Positions 8,386 to 17,226 of a stretch of 54,788 nt of DNA are shown one piece after another. A program made the position numbers and the translations under genes. The stretch is taken from assembly GCA_017936265.1 (NCBI GenBank), contig JAGBFX010000023.1, positions 1 to 54,788 of the forward strand. Reading direction: 5' to 3'. Position 1 is the first letter of the stretch; the number at the start of each line of letters is the position of its first letter. The notes under the pieces are model-generated. The model was not told the DNA's origin, searched no databases, and saw only the letters and a list, made by a program, of their open reading frames with translations. The DNA comes from Bacteroidaceae bacterium. Lineage in GTDB: Bacteria > Bacteroidota > Bacteroidia > Bacteroidales > Bacteroidaceae.

Positions 8386-8877
8386 ATGGACATGATGGAC
8401 AACACTGAACGTAAATTTACTGAAATGGTCAAGGAGTACCGCAAAACAATATATACTGTCTGCTACTTCTTCTCCAATGAGAAGGAAGAGGTCAATGACC
8501 TGTTCCAGGAGATTCTTATAAATCTATGGAATGGATTCAAGGAGTTCCGTGGAGATTGTGATATGAAGAGCTGGATATGGCGCGTAAGCCTTAATACCTG
8601 CAGTAATCAGGAACGCAAGAAGAAGAGCCGTGTACAGACAGTTCCTCTGCTGGTTGACATTGACCTGTATCACGATGAGGACCACCACAGTAAGCAGATT
8701 CAGATGCTGTATGACAGGATTAACCGTCTCGATGTCTTTGATAGGGCAATAATTCTTCTTTGGCTGGAGAATATGAGCTATCAGGACATAGCCAACGTGG
8801 TAGGTATAACCTTGTCCAACGTAACCACCAGGCTGTTTCGCATAAAGGAACAGTTGAAATCAATGTCTAACAATTAA
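8386..8877 (+). CDS. ECF-type RNA polymerase sigma factor
   Basis: A small sigma-70 family factor (163 residues from this start). Region 2 runs from KFTEMVKEYRKTIY through DLFQEILINLWNGF to MKSWIWRVSLN. Region 4 is at the C-terminus, with the helix-turn-helix in MSYQDIANVVGIT and LSNVTTRLFRIKEQL. There is no region 1 or 3, as is typical of ECF factors. Nearby in-frame starts are GTG 8368, ATG 8386, ATG 8392 and ATG 8395; 8386 is a compromise and the exact start is uncertain. The membrane protein 11 bp downstream is its probable regulator. Target promoters are unknown. Confidence 0.9.
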   Translation: MDMMDNTERKFTEMVKEYRKTIYTVCYFFSNEKEEVNDLFQEILINLWNGFKEFRGDCDMKSWIWRVSLNTCSNQERKKKSRVQTVPLLVDIDLYHDEDHHSKQIQMLYDRINRLDVFDRAIILLWLENMSYQDIANVVGITLSNVTTRLFRIKEQLKSMSNN

Positions 8878-8888
8878 ATCTAAAGATT

Positions 8889-9488
8889 ATGGCACAGCGA
8901 GAAATAGATTTTTTGGAGTTCGATGAACTCAAGCAGCAGTTTGCTCTTCTTGATGAGAAACTGGAGAAGCAGCGTATCATAAGCGAGGAGATAGTCGGCG
9001 AGGCAATAAATGAGAAACTTTCTCACATAGAGAAATGGTACAGGAACCGCTTCTGCATTTCATTGGTGTCGGCACCGGTTGTCGGTATTGTGTTCATTGT
9101 AATGTATTTTGGCCGTGGAGTCGGGTACTGGGGATTTGGCCTGTTTATTCTGGCGGTGGGAATATTAGAGTATCTCTTTAACCGCAGATGTTACAGGGCG
9201 CTTGATATAAAGCGGTTGCCGTCGATGAGCATGACTGAGGCACAGGAGAGGATTCTCAACCACAAGAGGTTGCGTTCGTTTACGGGAAAGGTGCTTGCAC
9301 TCCCATATATTGCACTTGTCGCGTGGACAATCCTTGTGGCATCGGGCTTTAGCTGGAGTACTCAGATTATTGCAATCACTTCATTTGCAATGGGGTTGTC
9401 TGCAATTTTGGGATACAGCCAGCAGAAAGCGAACAAGAGGCGTCTTGATGCAATACTGCAGAATATAAGAAGCCTAAGAGGGGAATAA
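8889..9488 (+). CDS. Membrane protein, probable regulator of the adjacent sigma factor
   Basis: A 199-residue protein. A charged, helical cytoplasmic N-terminus of about 55 residues (FDELKQQFALLDEKLEKQRI) is followed by four hydrophobic segments in two pairs, at about 58-100 and 135-178, separated by a polar loop rich in Arg/Lys. No enzymatic motif is seen. It lies 11 bp after an ECF sigma gene. A cytoplasmic helical stretch joined to membrane spans is how many anti-sigma factors are built, so that role is inferred from position and layout only. It lacks the periplasmic FecR domain usual in Bacteroidetes anti-sigma factors. Confidence 0.65.
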   Translation: MAQREIDFLEFDELKQQFALLDEKLEKQRIISEEIVGEAINEKLSHIEKWYRNRFCISLVSAPVVGIVFIVMYFGRGVGYWGFGLFILAVGILEYLFNRRCYRALDIKRLPSMSMTEAQERILNHKRLRSFTGKVLALPYIALVAWTILVASGFSWSTQIIAITSFAMGLSAILGYSQQKANKRRLDAILQNIRSLRGE

Positions 9489-9610
9489 TTAGATGTTCCG
9501 GAGCTCCTGGATTTTCCAGGGGCTTCAGCTTGTCTCTCATTCAGGCTGAATTTATAATACTTTGTCATTCGTTTTTCTGTCTTAATGGCGGAAAAACGAT
9601 TTTTTTTCTC

Positions 9611-9619
9611 TATTTTTGC
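9611..9619 (+). promoter_or_regulatory. -7 promoter element for metF-holB-PSP1-gldH
   Basis: TATTTTTGC is an exact TAnnTTTGC match, 57 bp before the metF ATG. A GC-rich near-palindrome (ACGCGAGCGCGCGCG) lies in the leader at about 9625-9639. No good -33 element is apparent. Confidence 0.5.
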
Positions 9620-9675
9620 GTTTTACGCGAGCGCGCGCGATAATGCGCTTGCTGTTTTAGAGAATCAGAAACCAA

Positions 9676-10629
9676 ATGCGAGTAATAGACTATATAAACT
9701 CTTCTGCCGAGACGGCTTTCTCTTTTGAGGTACTGCCTCCGCTCAAGGGTACGGGTACCGGAAGGCTCTTCGGTAACATCGACCGCCTGATGGAGTTCAA
9801 CCCCGGATACATAAATATAACAACACACCATAGCGAGCCTGTATATCAGGACCTCGGCAACGGAACGTTCAAATTGGGTACAATACGTCGCCGTCCGGGT
9901 ACTGTGGCAGTGGCTACTGCAATCCATCACCGTTACAATGTGCCTGTGGTACCTCACATCCTTTGCGACGGCTACACTCTTGAGGATACGGAGTATGCGC
10001 TCATCGACCTTCAGTTGTCGGGTATAAACGATATTCTTGTGTTGCGTGGCGACAAGTGCAAGGGCGATGCGAACACAGCCCCTGCCAAGGTGGGCAACAA
10101 GCATGCCATTGACCTTGTGCGTCAGGTAAACCGTTTCAACGAGGGCTTCTTTACCGATGGCTCTGCAATGAAGGAGAAGGGTGTGCCTTTCTCTTTCGGT
10201 GTCGCATGCTACCCCGAGAAGCACGAGGAGGCCCCGAACATGGAGAGCGACCTTGCCGTACTCAAACAGAAGGCCGATGAGGGTGCAGCGTATGCTGTGA
10301 CGCAGATGTTCTTCGATAACCGCAAGTACTTCGAGTTCGTGGAGCGTGCGCGAGCAATGGGAATAACAATACCCATAATCCCCGGAATAAAGCCCATACA
10401 CCGTTTGTCGCAGATGAATATACTGCCAAAGACCTTTCGTGTGGATTTGCCGGGCGACCTTGTGGCGGAGATTGCTCGTTGCAAGGATGATGCTGCTGTT
10501 GCACAGGTGGGTCGCGAGTGGGGAATAAGCCAATGTCGCGAGCTCAAGGAGCATGGTGTGCCGAGTATTCATTTCTATACTCTGAATGCGTTTGACAGTG
10601 TGTACGAAATAGCAAAAGCTATATACTGA
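9676..10629 (+). CDS. metF: Methylenetetrahydrofolate reductase
   Basis: A 317-residue TIM-barrel flavoprotein that reduces 5,10-methylene-THF to 5-methyl-THF for methionine synthesis. The N-terminal strand FSFEVLPP carries the catalytic Glu region. Other family landmarks are ILVLRGDKCKG, FSFGVACYPEKHEEAP, AVTQMFFDN and IIPGIKPI. The length is that of bacterial MetF. The stop codon overlaps the next start by one base (TGATG), linking it to the DNA polymerase subunit gene. Confidence 0.95.
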   Translation: MRVIDYINSSAETAFSFEVLPPLKGTGTGRLFGNIDRLMEFNPGYINITTHHSEPVYQDLGNGTFKLGTIRRRPGTVAVATAIHHRYNVPVVPHILCDGYTLEDTEYALIDLQLSGINDILVLRGDKCKGDANTAPAKVGNKHAIDLVRQVNRFNEGFFTDGSAMKEKGVPFSFGVACYPEKHEEAPNMESDLAVLKQKADEGAAYAVTQMFFDNRKYFEFVERARAMGITIPIIPGIKPIHRLSQMNILPKTFRVDLPGDLVAEIARCKDDAAVAQVGREWGISQCRELKEHGVPSIHFYTLNAFDSVYEIAKAIY

Positions 10630-11762
10630 TGAGTGTTTTTTTCAAGGATATAATAGGCCAGAAGGGTATCATTGAGCAGTTGCGTCGCAGCGTTGATGAC
10701 AACCGTCTTGCCCATGCGCTATTGATAACAGGACCACGTGGCAACGGAAAGCTTGCCATTGCCATTGCGCTTGCCAACTATCTGCTTTGCGGCAGGGGGG
10801 CTGGTGACGCCTGTGGTACATGCCCTGCGTGCGTGAAGCTGGGTAAGTTCATTCACAGTGACCTGCACTTTGTCTTTCCTGTAAAAAAGAAGAAGGGCGG
10901 GAGCGACAACCCTGTGAGTGATGATTATATCACGGAGTGGCGCGAGATGCTTTCTAAAGGGGCCTATTTCAGTTATGATGACTGGCTTGCGAAACTCGAC
11001 CTCGAGAACCAGCAGCCGATGATATATGACCGCGAGAGTGCCGAGATTCTGCATAAGCTCTCGATGCAGTCGCGCGAGGGCGGCTGGAAGGTTGTCATTA
11101 TATGGTTGCCTGAAAAGATGAAGGAGGTCGGCTCCAACAAACTGTTGAAGATAATAGAGGAGCCTCCTAAAGATACCTTGTTCCTGCTCGTCTCGGAGGA
11201 GCCTGACAAGATAATAGCGACCATACTGAGCCGCACACAGCGTGTGGATGTTCCGCGTATCGCGCAAGAGGATATCGAGCTTGCTCTGCAGTCCCGCCTC
11301 GGGCTCTCTTTCGATGATGCCAAGATGATTGCTCAGCAGAGTGCGGGCAACTGGGAGCAGGCCGAGGAACTGATATCGCTCAGCGAGGACAAGGCACGTT
11401 ATCTTGAACTGTTCATGCAGCTGATGCGTGTGGCCTATGCCCGCAACATCCGTGACATGAAAGCGTGGAGCGAACAGGTCGCCGCTCTTGGCCGCGAGCG
11501 TCAGAAACGTCTGCTCGACTATTGCCAGCGCATGATAAGGGAGAACTTCATAATGAATTTCAAGGAGACCGGAATGAACTACATGTCGCAGGCCGAGCGT
11601 AACTTCTCGGTGCGTTTCTCGCCGTTTGTGAACGAGCGTAACATATTCGGTATCATGGAAGAGCTCTCCGAGGCTCAAAGGCACATCGAGCAGAACGTGA
11701 ACGCGAAGATGGTCTTCTTTGACATGTCATTGAGGATGATTGTTTGGATTAAGAACAGATAG
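10629..11762 (+). CDS. holB: DNA polymerase III subunit delta'
   Basis: A 377-residue clamp-loader AAA+ protein. It has a degenerate P-loop GPRGNGKLAIA near residue 35 and a zinc-binding CGTCPACVKL cluster. The delta'-type segment NKLLKIIEEPPKDTLFLL is followed by the sensor region SRTQRVDVPR. It acts in loading the sliding clamp. The C-terminal helical collar domain is divergent, as in other Bacteroidetes. It starts on the last base of the metF stop codon and is followed 15 bp later by the PSP1-domain gene, an order common in this phylum. Confidence 0.88.
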   Translation: MSVFFKDIIGQKGIIEQLRRSVDDNRLAHALLITGPRGNGKLAIAIALANYLLCGRGAGDACGTCPACVKLGKFIHSDLHFVFPVKKKKGGSDNPVSDDYITEWREMLSKGAYFSYDDWLAKLDLENQQPMIYDRESAEILHKLSMQSREGGWKVVIIWLPEKMKEVGSNKLLKIIEEPPKDTLFLLVSEEPDKIIATILSRTQRVDVPRIAQEDIELALQSRLGLSFDDAKMIAQQSAGNWEQAEELISLSEDKARYLELFMQLMRVAYARNIRDMKAWSEQVAALGRERQKRLLDYCQRMIRENFIMNFKETGMNYMSQAERNFSVRFSPFVNERNIFGIMEELSEAQRHIEQNVNAKMVFFDMSLRMIVWIKNR

Positions 11763-11777
11763 TTAATAATAAGATAA

Positions 11778-12962
11778 ATGGACAAAAAATATAAAGAGAA
11801 CAATGGCTGTGCCGGTATCTGCTGCAAGGGATGCGGCAGGATGGATGCTCCGCTGAACACATTCGACTGGCTTGCATGCGTGCCGGGGAACGAGGAGTAT
11901 ACCGACATTGTCGAGGTACAGTTCAAGAATACCCGCAAGGGCTATTACAAGAACAGCAACAACATACCGTTGCAGAAGGGAGACATTGTTGCCGTTGAGG
12001 CTACTCCGGGGCACGATATCGGTAAGGTGACGATGACTGGACGCCTGGTGCTGCTGCAACTGAAGAAGACCCGCCTCACGCCCGAGAGTGAGTTCAAACG
12101 CATATACCGCAAGGCGCGCCCTGTGGATATGGAGAAATATGAGGAGGCCAAGGCGCGCGAGCATGATACCATGATACGTTCCCGCCAGATTGCCAAGGAC
12201 CTCAACCTTGACATGAAGATTGGCGACGTCGAGTATCAGGGCGACGGTCAGAAGGCAATCTTCTATTATATTGCCGACAACCGTGTCGACTTCCGTCAGC
12301 TCATCAAGGTGCTTGCCGAGGTGTTCAGGATAAAGATTGAAATGAAGCAGATTGGTGCACGTCAGGAGGCCGGGCGCATTGGTGGAATAGGCCCATGCGG
12401 ACGTGAGCTCTGCTGTGCTACGTTTACGACCAACTTTGTGTCGGTATCAACATCGGCGGCACGCTTTCAGGATATATCGCTCAACCCGCAGAAGCTGGCA
12501 GGTCAGTGCGCCAAGCTCAAATGCTGCCTGAACTATGAGGTTGATGCCTATGTCGAGGCATCGCGAGGCTTGCCGCCACGCGATGCCGAGCTTGAGACCA
12601 AGGACGGTACATACTATTTCTTCAAGTGCGATATAATGCGTGGCGAGGTAACATACTCTACCGACAAGCAAATTCCTGCAAACCTCGTTACCATAACAGG
12701 CCGTCGTGCATTCGCCGTCATCGAGATGAACAAGCGTGGCGAACGTCCCGAGGCTCTTCAGGTAGGTGGTGCACAGGAAGAGAAACGTCCTGTCGACCTT
12801 CTTGAACAGGAGAATATAAACCGCTTCGACAATGCCTCAAAGGGTGGTAAGAAACGCCGTAAGGGCGGGCACCCTCAGGGTCAGGGCCGTCCCGAACAAA
12901 GGAAAAACAATGGCAGAAGGGATAAGGAAAAGTCTGGAAAGAATGCTCCAAAGAGCGAGTAA
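11778..12962 (+). CDS. PSP1-domain protein (RicT/YaaT-like)
   Basis: A 394-residue cytoplasmic protein. The central PSP1 domain covers about residues 100-190 (FYYIADNRVDFRQLIKVLAEVF). Next comes the conserved Cys-rich block GRIGGIGPCGRELCCATF, then AKLKCCLNYE. An N-terminal CCKGCGRMD motif adds further Cys. In Firmicutes, RicT works with RicA and RicF as an iron-sulfur complex in RNA maturation and phosphorelay; the Bacteroidetes role is not established. The C-terminus is a basic, low-complexity tail (KGGKKRRKGG and onward) that overlaps the start of gldH. Confidence 0.85.
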   Translation: MDKKYKENNGCAGICCKGCGRMDAPLNTFDWLACVPGNEEYTDIVEVQFKNTRKGYYKNSNNIPLQKGDIVAVEATPGHDIGKVTMTGRLVLLQLKKTRLTPESEFKRIYRKARPVDMEKYEEAKAREHDTMIRSRQIAKDLNLDMKIGDVEYQGDGQKAIFYYIADNRVDFRQLIKVLAEVFRIKIEMKQIGARQEAGRIGGIGPCGRELCCATFTTNFVSVSTSAARFQDISLNPQKLAGQCAKLKCCLNYEVDAYVEASRGLPPRDAELETKDGTYYFFKCDIMRGEVTYSTDKQIPANLVTITGRRAFAVIEMNKRGERPEALQVGGAQEEKRPVDLLEQENINRFDNASKGGKKRRKGGHPQGQGRPEQRKNNGRRDKEKSGKNAPKSE

Positions 12963-13467
12963 GCCGCTTTTGTCGCTCTTTGCTCTATCTCTTGCTTCGT
13001 GCAGTGGCACTCTCTTTCATGAGTACCGTGCCATCGATGACACATGCTGGAGCAGGAGCGATACCCTTATGTTCATATATGACCGTTCGCACGAGAGTGG
13101 TGTTACTGGTTATGAGCTCACTCTCGAGGCGCGTGTCGATGCCTCTTATGCCTATAAGTACCTTGTCGCCGGCGTTCAGGTAAACGGGAAGCTGAAAGCT
13201 GAAAACGGAAAACAGGAAACGGAAATCTTTGCAGATACGCTTGTGTGCGAGGTGTATGACGGCAACGGCAACCCCAACGGAGCTACGGCGGGAATCCTCT
13301 ATCAGGTGTCGAGCGAGCCGATATATATTGATGCGATTGAAGGCGACACTCTGTTTATGCGTGTATCGCACATAATGGATAACGATGAGCTTGGCGGGGT
13401 GTACGATGTGGGTCTCAGGATATGCTCTTCGAGCGGTCGCGGTCAGCGTCAATCCTCAGGAAAGTGA
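12910..13467 (+). CDS. gldH: Gliding-motility-type lipoprotein GldH
   Basis: A 185-residue lipoprotein. The signal peptide ends in the lipobox ALSLASC, with SGTLFHEYRAIDDTCWSRSDTL as the conserved GldH N-terminal pattern split over residues 32-53. GldH occurs in gliding and non-gliding Bacteroidetes alike; outside gliding species its role is unclear. An alternative ATG at 12943 gives a shorter 20-residue signal sequence and is also preceded by GGAAAG. The gene overlaps the PSP1 gene by 53 bp and ends 53 bp inside the convergent rodA. Bases 13180-13213 match an intergenic repeat (see findings). Confidence 0.75.
   Translation: MAEGIRKSLERMLQRASKPLLSLFALSLASCSGTLFHEYRAIDDTCWSRSDTLMFIYDRSHESGVTGYELTLEARVDASYAYKYLVAGVQVNGKLKAENGKQETEIFADTLVCEVYDGNGNPNGATAGILYQVSSEPIYIDAIEGDTLFMRVSHIMDNDELGGVYDVGLRICSSSGRGQRQSSGK
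13180..13213 (+). repeat. Short repeat inside gldH matching intergenic DNA at 33132-33164
   Basis: The stretch reads AACGGGAAGCTGAAAGCTGA and continues AAACGG. The intergenic stretch at 33132 reads AACGGAAAACTGAAAGCTGA and continues AAACGGG. About 30 bases align with four differences. In gldH it encodes the peptide VNGKLKAENGK. Confidence 0.55.
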
Positions 13468-14890
13468 AAAGCAGTATCGAGAATCCCAGGAACGATGAGC
13501 CTCCGTAGCTGATGAATGGCAACGGGATGCCTATGACAGGTGTTATTCCAAGTACCATACCGATGTTAATGGCAAAGTGGAAGAAGAATATCGATGCCAG
13601 TGAGTAGCCGAAAGCGCGTCCGAATCTGTCATCCTGCCGTTCGGCAAGTACCATGAGCCTGAGTATAAAGATAATGAACACCGTCATCACGAATGTGGCG
13701 CCCATGAAGCCCTGCTCCTCGCCTATGGTACAGAATATGAAGTCGGTGTCCTGCTCGGGGACATAATCGAGCTTTGTCTGCGTGCCGTTAAGGAACCCCT
13801 TGCCTGTGAGTCCTCCCGAGCCTATCGCTATCATTGACTGGTGCACGTTGTATCCGGCACCGGCAAGGTCCTCCTTCAAGCCCAACAACACCTCGATACG
13901 TACTCTCTGGTGCGGTTTCAGCACCTCGTGCATCACGTAGCTCGATGAGTGGTAGAAGGCCACAGCGCCGATGATATATAGTGCAATCCAGATGTTCTTC
14001 AGCTCCTTGCCCAGTCTTATCCTAATTATGAGGTAGATGATATCGAATGCCAGCAGAAGGTACTGCACAATCATTATGTTGAACTCGATAAGGTATACGG
14101 CTGTCCAGTACGATAGCAGCGTGACGGCTGTGTTCACTATGAGCAGTGTGATTGATGTCCTGCCGTGCTTGCACCAGAACTTTACCATGGCGATGGAGAA
14201 TATCTGTATCATTACGGTTACGGCATAGGGCCCTATTGCGATTGGCAGCTCCTCGAAATTCTCGCCGCTGTACTTTATTCCCACCACGAAATAGACTATC
14301 GCACTAACTCCCATGAGCAGGAACACTCCTGTCATGCCTTCGCGGTAGAGCACAAGGAACAGTGCCATGTAGACAAGTGCGCTTCCTGTCTCCTTCTGTG
14401 CAATGATTATGGCCATCGGCAGCAGTATTATCCCGATGCACTTTACAAGGTCGACATTGTTGCTTATGCTGAAGTCGCGCCTGTTCATGAAGGCTGCCAG
14501 CATCAATGATGTGGAGAACTTCATGAACTCGGCAGGTTGTATCTGGAATGAGCCTATCTTAATCCATGATAATGAGCCTTTAGTATCATTTGCAATGAAT
14601 ATGGTAACAATGCCGATAATCATGGTGGCGATATATATTATCCACGAGAGGTTCAGGTATGTGTGCTTTTTGAAGCAGAGCAATATGGCTCCAGCTACCA
14701 ATGAGACTCCCATCCACATAGCCTGTTTGCCTGTACGCTCGCCCAGGTCAAGGAATTCCAGGTAGCCGGTTTCCACATAGCTGTAGCTTGCACCGCATAT
14801 GGCAAGCCACCCCATTACGGCCAATCCGGCAAACAACAGTATTGTCCACCAGTCTATCTTACCGAATATGTTACCTCTCGCTTGTTCCAT
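13415..14890 (-). CDS. rodA: Peptidoglycan polymerase RodA (SEDS family)
   Basis: A 491-residue polytopic SEDS glycosyltransferase for lateral-wall synthesis, partner of PBP2 encoded just upstream. Family landmarks are SWIKIGSFQIQPAEFMKFS, the periplasmic segment RIEVLLGLKEDLAGAGYNVHQS, AIGSGGLTGKGFLNGTQTK, and PEQDTDFIFCTIGEEQGF. The C-terminal GITPVIGIPLPFISYGGSS block is also present. It is longer than E. coli RodA because of extra central membrane segments, which is usual in Bacteroidetes. The start overlaps the end of mrdA by 20 bp. The 3' end overlaps convergent gldH. Confidence 0.96.
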   Translation of the reverse strand: MEQARGNIFGKIDWWTILLFAGLAVMGWLAICGASYSYVETGYLEFLDLGERTGKQAMWMGVSLVAGAILLCFKKHTYLNLSWIIYIATMIIGIVTIFIANDTKGSLSWIKIGSFQIQPAEFMKFSTSLMLAAFMNRRDFSISNNVDLVKCIGIILLPMAIIIAQKETGSALVYMALFLVLYREGMTGVFLLMGVSAIVYFVVGIKYSGENFEELPIAIGPYAVTVMIQIFSIAMVKFWCKHGRTSITLLIVNTAVTLLSYWTAVYLIEFNIMIVQYLLLAFDIIYLIIRIRLGKELKNIWIALYIIGAVAFYHSSSYVMHEVLKPHQRVRIEVLLGLKEDLAGAGYNVHQSMIAIGSGGLTGKGFLNGTQTKLDYVPEQDTDFIFCTIGEEQGFMGATFVMTVFIIFILRLMVLAERQDDRFGRAFGYSLASIFFFHFAINIGMVLGITPVIGIPLPFISYGGSSFLGFSILLFTFLRIDADRDRSKSIS

Positions 14891-16718
14891 AATTGATTAC
14901 TCTCTTGCTTATCTCATCCGCTTTTGTCTTGCTCTCTTCCGACAGTTCACCGTTCAGGTACTTTTCCATTAGCAGGGCGCCTATAGGTACTCCGTATGTA
15001 GCGCCGAAACCGCCGTTCTCTACGTACACGGCAATGGCTATCTTAGGGTTGTCCATCGGTGCGAATCCCATGAAAGCCGAGTGGTCCTTGCCTCTGTTCT
15101 GCGCCGTACCTGTCTTGCCGCACACGTCCAGCCCTGGGATGTTGGCGGCACGGCACGTTCCGTCTGTCACGGCAAGGCGCATGCCTTCCACTATATGTTC
15201 GTATGACTTGCGTCCTACCAATGTGCTTTTGGGCGTCAGGTAGTCCTGACGTATGGTGTCGCCCTCAATGGCCTTGACCATGTGCGGGGTGATGTATGTT
15301 CCTCTGTTGGCTATTGTGGCTCCAAGATTGGCTATCTGCAGCGGTGTAAGCGTTACCTCTCCCTGTCCGATAGCTATGCTTATTACGGTAACGGCGCGCC
15401 AGTAGTTGCCGTAATGCTTTGTATAGTAGTCGGCATTGGGTATCATGCCTCGTGCCTCGCCGGGCAGGTCGACGCCCAGCCTGTAGCCGAATCCCATTGA
15501 TACCATGTAGTCTCGCCATCTGTTCATCGCCTCTTTGGTACCGCCCTCATATTTGCTTGAACTGAACATCCTGTGCAGTCCCCAGCAGAAATAGGCGTTG
15601 CACGATGTCGCAATGGCCGGTTTCAGCGGGGTGGGGGATGAATGTGCGTGGCAACCGAGCTTGAATCTGTTGAAGACAAAGCCGCCGGCACAGGGAAAGC
15701 TGGTCTCGGGGGTTATTATCCCCTCCTCGAGGAACGTGAGCGCCTGTGAGGTCTTGAATGTGGAGCCGGGAGGGTATGTTCCCATGACAGCACGGTTCAT
15801 CAGCGGTTTGCGCTTGTCTTTCGACAGCTCTTTGTGGTTCTTGCCTCGCTGACGGCCTGTGAGCAATGACGGGTCGTATGATGGTGCTGATACCATGCAT
15901 AGGATTTCGCCCGTTGCCGGCTCTATGGCCACGATGCTGCCTATCTTGTTCTCCATGAGTCTCTCGCCGAGCTCCTGCAGCTCTATGTCAAGGCTCAATG
16001 TAAGGTCCTTGCCACGTATGGCGGGCTGGTCGAACTCGCCGTTGCTGTGGCTGCCCTGTATGCGGCCATGCGCATCGCGCAGCAGTACCTCGGTTCCCTT
16101 CTGGCCTCGCAACGCCTCTTCGTATGATGCTTCGAGCCCCTGTGTGCCGATATAGTCTCCTCTGCCATAGTACGGGTCCTTCTCAATCTTGGAGCGTGAT
16201 ACCTCGCCGATATCGCCCAAGAGGACACCTGCTGCCTTGTAGTTGTATTGTCTTATCGAACGCTTGCGCAGATAGAATCCCGGAAAGCGGAACATGTTTT
16301 CCTGGAACCTCGCGAACTCCTCGCCCGACAGCTGTGTGACAAAGTCCTGCTCGGTGTATGAGGAGTAGCCGGGGTTCAGTTTCCTGTTCTTTATCCTCTC
16401 CATCCTCTCATCAAACTCCTCGAGGGTCATGCCGAGCGCATTGCACAACTCGGTCGTGTCCACCTTCATTGCCTCTCGGGGAATGAAGGTGATGTCGTAT
16501 GAGGGCTGGTTATATACGAGCAGCTTGCCGTTGCGGTCGTACATGTGGCCGCGGGCTGGGTAGACGGTCTTTGTGTAGTAGGCGTTGTTCTCGGCAAGGG
16601 TCTTGTACTCCTCATTGCGCAGCTGTATGTTGAAGAGGCGGATGACATATGTTACAAGGACAAGAATCACCACTCCCGCCAATATGAATTTACGGCTTTC
16701 AAGGTTGTAGTCTTTCAT
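14871..16718 (-). CDS. mrdA: Penicillin-binding protein 2 (elongasome transpeptidase)
   Basis: A 615-residue class B PBP. One N-terminal TM segment (about residues 11-30) anchors it in the inner membrane. The dimerisation/pedestal domain contains YPARGHMYDRNGKLL. The transpeptidase motifs are in order: SxxK as STFK with the acyl-accepting Ser at 319, SCN (TSCNAYF) and KTG (CGKTGTAQN). It cross-links peptidoglycan during rod growth together with RodA, and is a beta-lactam target. The gene is 4 bp downstream of mreD and overlaps rodA, so stoichiometric expression is likely. Confidence 0.96.
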   Translation of the reverse strand: MKDYNLESRKFILAGVVILVLVTYVIRLFNIQLRNEEYKTLAENNAYYTKTVYPARGHMYDRNGKLLVYNQPSYDITFIPREAMKVDTTELCNALGMTLEEFDERMERIKNRKLNPGYSSYTEQDFVTQLSGEEFARFQENMFRFPGFYLRKRSIRQYNYKAAGVLLGDIGEVSRSKIEKDPYYGRGDYIGTQGLEASYEEALRGQKGTEVLLRDAHGRIQGSHSNGEFDQPAIRGKDLTLSLDIELQELGERLMENKIGSIVAIEPATGEILCMVSAPSYDPSLLTGRQRGKNHKELSKDKRKPLMNRAVMGTYPPGSTFKTSQALTFLEEGIITPETSFPCAGGFVFNRFKLGCHAHSSPTPLKPAIATSCNAYFCWGLHRMFSSSKYEGGTKEAMNRWRDYMVSMGFGYRLGVDLPGEARGMIPNADYYTKHYGNYWRAVTVISIAIGQGEVTLTPLQIANLGATIANRGTYITPHMVKAIEGDTIRQDYLTPKSTLVGRKSYEHIVEGMRLAVTDGTCRAANIPGLDVCGKTGTAQNRGKDHSAFMGFAPMDNPKIAIAVYVENGGFGATYGVPIGALLMEKYLNGELSEESKTKADEISKRVINYGTSER

Positions 16719-16722
16719 CTTG

Positions 16723-17226
16723 TCATCTGCGGAACGAGAAACATTCTGTAACTATCACGAAGAACATTGTGAGCAGAGTGCTGCCCGATATGCTTATGAG
16801 AAGAGGGGTAATGTGGCTTACTGTAAAGAGCTCGAGCAAGAACAGGAGTGTGTAGAACAGTGTTATGCACATGAGGGAGTATACAATATAACTTCCCCAT
16901 TTGATGCTGTTCGCTCCCGGGATGAAGTCATCGGGCAATCCCTTGTGCGTGAATGTCGAGAGGAACAGGTTCCTTGCAAATGCCATGGCTGTCGCCGCCG
17001 CAGCGTTCATTCCTGGAGTGTCGCAGAATATGTCCACTGTTATTCCGAAGAGGAATCCCCATAGCATCAGGGCATTTACCGATGTATGGCGCGGCAGCTT
17101 AAGGATGAATATGAGATATATGTACGCAGTGACATAACCGAACAGGTGTATCCGGCTGAATATGAGTACCTGGGCAAGTGCTATGAGTACAAAGTTACGT
17201 ATGTTTATAAGTGTGCCCTGTGTCAT
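16723..17226 (-). CDS. mreD: Rod shape-determining protein MreD
   Basis: A 167-residue inner-membrane protein made almost wholly of hydrophobic segments (about five). It has the conserved patterns FILKLPRHTSVNALMLWGF (residues about 40-58) and FGITVDIF. It belongs to the Mre elongation complex. The position between mreC (4-bp ATGA overlap) and mrdA (4-bp gap) confirms the identification, since MreD is weakly conserved in sequence. Confidence 0.9.
   Translation of the reverse strand: MTQGTLINIRNFVLIALAQVLIFSRIHLFGYVTAYIYLIFILKLPRHTSVNALMLWGFLFGITVDIFCDTPGMNAAAATAMAFARNLFLSTFTHKGLPDDFIPGANSIKWGSYIVYSLMCITLFYTLLFLLELFTVSHITPLLISISGSTLLTMFFVIVTECFSFRR

Noticed and set aside
9610-10572. Long open frame on the minus strand (320 codons) opposite metF
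   Set aside because: The plus-strand frame is a full-length, motif-complete MetF; the minus frame has no family pattern and is a shadow of codon bias.
10719-11684. Open frame of 321 codons on the minus strand opposite holB
   Set aside because: The plus-strand product has clear clamp-loader motifs. The antisense product shows no domain and no ribosome-binding site.
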